Assembly (NCBI GenBank): GCA_021808925.1
Contig: JAKBAR010000004.1
Coordinates: 1-53,054 of the forward strand
Length of the DNA: 53,054 nt
Reading direction: 5' to 3'
Origin: Pseudomonadota bacterium
GTDB taxonomy: Bacteria; Pseudomonadota; Alphaproteobacteria; Paracaedibacterales; JAKBAR01
Part shown: in pieces, positions 50,790 through 53,054 of the stretch
How the letters are laid out: every line of letters starts with the position of its first letter
Numbering within the stretch: position 1 is the stretch's first letter
Notes under the pieces: model-generated
What the model was told of the DNA's origin: nothing
The model's input: only the letters and a program-made list of their open reading frames with translations
Databases searched by the model: none
Made by a program: the position numbers and the translations under genes

Positions 50790-51782
50790 ATGCGCATGAG
50801 CTCTTTTAAAATAATCATTATTTTTTGTCTGATGATGGCCTCTCTTTGTGCGGAGGAAAAAAAGACTTTTAAGATTATCATGGTTCTTTGGAACGGAAGC
50901 ACTTTGCTTGAGGAAGGCTTTGTCAATTATCTTAAGAGTAAAGAGGTGAGTGTTGATATTCAAACACTTGATTGCCAGGGAGACCGGGCAAAGTGTCATG
51001 CTTTTGTCACAGATATTAAGCGTATTCAGCCTGATCTGATAACAATTTGGGGAACCCCCGCTCTCCAAGAAATTGCCGGGCGTCTCGATCAGGCAAAAGA
51101 AAATTATATTTGGGATATCCCCATTATAGCCTTGATCGTTTCAGATCCCGTCAGAACAGGCATTATTGCTGCGTTGGACAGGCCGGGGCGGAACGTAACG
51201 GGCGTGAGTCACCTTGCCCCCATTGAGGCACAGCTGAATGCTCTCCTTTTGTATAAAAAAGACGTTAAAACCATTGGAGCTATGTATAACCCCGATGAAC
51301 CCAATTCAAAAATTCAAGTGGAAAATCTCGCAACTCTGGCTGAGGGCAAGGGCATTCGTGTAATTCTTTTGCCTGTGCCCATGATCGATCACAAGCCCGA
51401 CTCGGATCATCTCTGTGATGTTGTTGAAAAAGCAGCATCTCTTAAGGCGGATTTTATTTATATTCCCGCCGATACCTTTCTCTCAAAGCATGCTCCAATT
51501 TTTATTAACAAAGCTCATGAGCTCAAAATTCCAACATTTGCTGCGACTGAATCCCTCTATTGGCATACAAAACCCATGCTTGGCATGTTCAGCCACTTTT
51601 TTAATGTGGGGATGTTCGGAGGGGCCAAAGCTTTTGATATTCTTGTGAATAAACAAGATCCAGGGACCATGCCCTATGAAAAATTATCCCGTTTTTCCAT
51701 TGTTATTTCACGCTCAGCTTATGAATCCATGGGTATTTCTCCTCCTCTCACCCTTTTAAAATTTGCTGAGATACGGGACTAG
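50790..51782 (+). CDS. ABC transporter substrate-binding protein (PF04392 type)
   Basis: 330 residues. A signal peptide (IIIIFCLMMASLCAEE) precedes a two-lobed periplasmic binding fold with PDLITIWGTPALQEIAG, IIALIVSDPVRTG, RPGRNVTGVSHLAPIEAQL, KTIGAMYNPDEPNSKIQVE and ADFIYIPADTFLSKHAP, the pattern of the PF04392/TrpX-like family, often linked with aromatic amino acid uptake. The matching permease and ATPase are not in the window. ATG 50790 abuts the pheS stop. Confidence 0.85.
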   Translation: MRMSSFKIIIIFCLMMASLCAEEKKTFKIIMVLWNGSTLLEEGFVNYLKSKEVSVDIQTLDCQGDRAKCHAFVTDIKRIQPDLITIWGTPALQEIAGRLDQAKENYIWDIPIIALIVSDPVRTGIIAALDRPGRNVTGVSHLAPIEAQLNALLLYKKDVKTIGAMYNPDEPNSKIQVENLATLAEGKGIRVILLPVPMIDHKPDSDHLCDVVEKAASLKADFIYIPADTFLSKHAPIFINKAHELKIPTFAATESLYWHTKPMLGMFSHFFNVGMFGGAKAFDILVNKQDPGTMPYEKLSRFSIVISRSAYESMGISPPLTLLKFAEIRD

Positions 51783-51842
51783 AGATGAGTTTAGGTGAGG
51801 ATGTCTAAAGTTTTCTCTTAAAATTTCGAGGGGATTTCAGTG

Positions 51843-51944
51843 AAAAATAGTTGTGCTGGAGGGGGGGCTGTATTGAGTGACTCTCGTGTCTTTGATGTGG
51901 GCACAAAGGCTGTAAGCGATTTTTAGAAAAATTTTCCCTTCTTA
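51843..51944 (+). repeat. 102-bp direct repeat, copy 1
   Basis: AAAAATAGTTGTGCTGG to AAATTTTCCCTTCTTA; matches 52519-52618 with a few substitutions and a 2-bp length difference in the G run (7 G here, 4 G there). The change breaks any shared reading frame, arguing for non-coding. Confidence 0.85.
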
Positions 51945-52518
51945 ACAGTCGTATGAAACTAGGGTTTTTCGGGATTTTTATGTTTATTTTTTGAATTTTT
52001 CACAAAAATCGATGAAAAAGAGGGGATAAGGTGCGTTTTTGCGAAGATTTTTTTTAAAAATTTCTCTTCTCAGTGCGCCCCTAGATTTTCCTTCGAAAAT
52101 CCTATTTTTTTCGCTATTTTGTGTGTTTTTCATGTAAAAAATGGGCTTTTTTGGCGAGAAAAATAGTAAATTGAAGCTTTTATCTCCTGATTTGACGCAG
52201 TATTGTCCCTTAAAAGCATGATTTGAGGCCTTCGCTCTCTGATTTGAGTGGGGATAGCCGCCTTTTTCTTTGCAAATAACCCTTTTTGCGGTCTATTTTG
52301 GGAAATTTCGAGGGTTTTTCAGGATTTTTAGATTTTTTTCTCTCCTACGGGAATTTTCACGGTCCATTTTGGGAAATTTCGAGGGGATTTCATGAAAAAT
52401 AGTGTATTTTTTGCGTGACTAGGCGATTTTTGAGGCGAATTTTCGCTTTTTTGACCGATATTTTGTGGTTTTTCATGATTTTTATGTTTATTTTTTGAAT
52501 TTTTCCGACGATTTTCGA

Positions 52519-52618
52519 AAAAATAGTTGTGCTGGAGGGGTCTGTATTGAGTGATTCTCGTGTCTTTGAGATGGGCACAAAGGCTGTAAGCGTTTTTTAG
52601 AAAAATTTTCCCTTCTTA
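52519..52618 (+). repeat. 102-bp direct repeat, copy 2
   Basis: Second copy of the block at 51843-51944, about 676 bp downstream, same orientation. Confidence 0.85.
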
Positions 52619-53009
52619 GCATCTTCTTAGCACTCGCTAAAAAGAGGATTTTTTCATGAAATATTTTGTAAAAAAAGGGCTGTTTTTGGGAAAAATTTGT
52701 GGTTTTTGAGTATTTTCATGGCATTTCGCAGGAATTTTCGCTTTCTGGGACGCTATTTTCTGTGTTTTTCATGTAAAAAAGGGCTTTTTTAACGCATTAG
52801 GCACGACAGTAGGTGAATTTTTAGCATTTTAATGCCAATTTTCATGGATATAACGCCATTTTTTGGGCTTATGGGCGGTTTTTTGACGATTTTATGCGTT
52901 GAAGGGGGCTTTTTCGGCGAGAAAGGAGCGCTGATCGCTGCGTTAAATGGCAAGACGCCTTAAATTTTCTTCAAAGGGCGAAAGATTTTTTTGTTAAAAC
53001 ATTAACCTT

Positions 53010-53018
53010 TTATTCACA
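53010..53018 (+). promoter_or_regulatory. DnaA-box-like nonamer
   Basis: TTATTCACA fits the relaxed DnaA box TTWTNCACA. It lies 5 bp from a perfect CtrA consensus site. A single box is not enough to call an origin. Confidence 0.35.
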
Positions 53019-53022
53019 CACC

Positions 53023-53037
53023 TTAACAAAAAGTTAA
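53023..53037. promoter_or_regulatory. Perfect CtrA consensus site TTAA-N7-TTAA
   Basis: TTAA-CAAAAAG-TTAA at the end of the gene-free tract, next to the DnaA-like nonamer. In Caulobacter, CtrA sites interleave with DnaA sites at the origin. The gene or origin to the right lies outside the window. Confidence 0.4.
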
Positions 53038-53054
53038 TTTTCGCACCCCCACCC

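Larger units (their letters stand above)
51783..53054. other. Gene-free T/G-rich tract of 1.27 kb with internal duplications
   Basis: I find no supportable gene or RNA on either strand. The plus strand is dominated by T and G (many TTTTT runs, few C), a strong strand bias. Several phrases recur imperfectly: a 102-bp block at 51843 and 52519, AAATTTCGAGGGGATTTCA at 51821 and 52373, GATTTTTATGTTTATTTTTTG near 51974 and 52477, and TGTGTTTTTCATGTAAAAAA near 52121 and 52761. The order of these blocks differs between the two sets. It may be a decayed or regulatory region, or part of a replication origin or terminus. Confidence 0.6.

Noticed and set aside
52390-52578. 62-codon minus-strand frame in the repeat-rich tract
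   Set aside because: The matching block at 51843 differs by a 2-bp indel that breaks the frame, so the sequence is not kept as coding.
1-53054. CRISPR arrays, rRNA and tRNA genes
   Set aside because: I looked through all gaps and found no regularly spaced repeats, no rRNA sequence and no convincing cloverleaf; a tRNA-finder run would be decisive.

Overview
The window reads as chromosome from an alphaproteobacterium, most likely an obligate or facultative intracellular symbiont of the Holosporales/Rickettsiales sort. The evidence is a CckA-type hybrid kinase, a MipZ division ATPase, a split pntAA/pntAB/pntB transhydrogenase, a ctaB-coxF pair, a moderately AT-rich base composition, a broken dcw cluster (murG-murC-murB in one place, mraY alone 17 kb away), and many small Sec-exported proteins of unknown function among housekeeping genes. 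The taxon is inferred from gene content only.

Layout. 1-4.7 kb: 3' part of a repeat-rich Lys/Ala/Glu protein, an exported trypsin-like/PDZ protease, a small exported protein ending in CLIL, mipZ and an exported Lys-rich protein. 4.8-7.2 kb: cckA behind a possible 36-codon leader ORF. 7.2-13.5 kb (minus): orphan gspF/pilC-like gene, trxA, yajC-secD-secF, pyk. 13.7-21.3 kb: ftsE-ftsX, dcd, small lipoprotein, murG-murC-murB, a frameshifted small gene, fabH. 21.5-26.8 kb: exported unknown, pntAA-pntAB-pntB, then an exported YiiX/NlpC-like protein ending in CIIL and an exported histidine phosphatase. 26.8-31.3 kb (minus): complete livK-livH-livM-livG-livF branched-chain amino-acid ABC transporter. 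31.5-37.8 kb: ctaB-coxF, exported coiled-coil protein with a G10 tract in its signal peptide, ydcF-like, pgk, fabD, mraY. 37.8-44.9 kb: exported protein split by a C11 tract, rplU-rpmA, fliQ-fliR, metN-metI, a degenerate CapD-like protein, a FliL-like protein. 44.9-47.6 kb: vgrG followed by a MORN/YwqK repeat gene. 47.5-51.8 kb: an 88-bp repeat interrupting a YheO/DauR-like regulator, tandem operator-like sites, GNAT, a large exported protein with a U-box-like segment, pheS, and a PF04392-type binding protein. 51.8-53.05 kb: a gene-free, T/G-rich tract with internal duplications, ending in a DnaA-box-like and a CtrA-box-like sequence.

How it fits together. Core envelope (mur, fts, sec), energy (pnt, pyk, pgk, cta) and cell-cycle (cckA, mipZ) functions are interleaved with a putative host-interaction set: at least eight exported proteins without recognised function, a T6SS spike gene and amino-acid importers. 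The most unusual features are two exported proteins with C-terminal CaaX boxes (a eukaryotic prenylation signal), two exported-protein genes with 10-11 base G/C tracts in or just after the signal peptide (possible phase variation), an A8 frameshift that a single base would repair, and an 88-bp perfect repeat shared by two sites 34 kb apart. All calls come from reading the sequence; no database search was possible.
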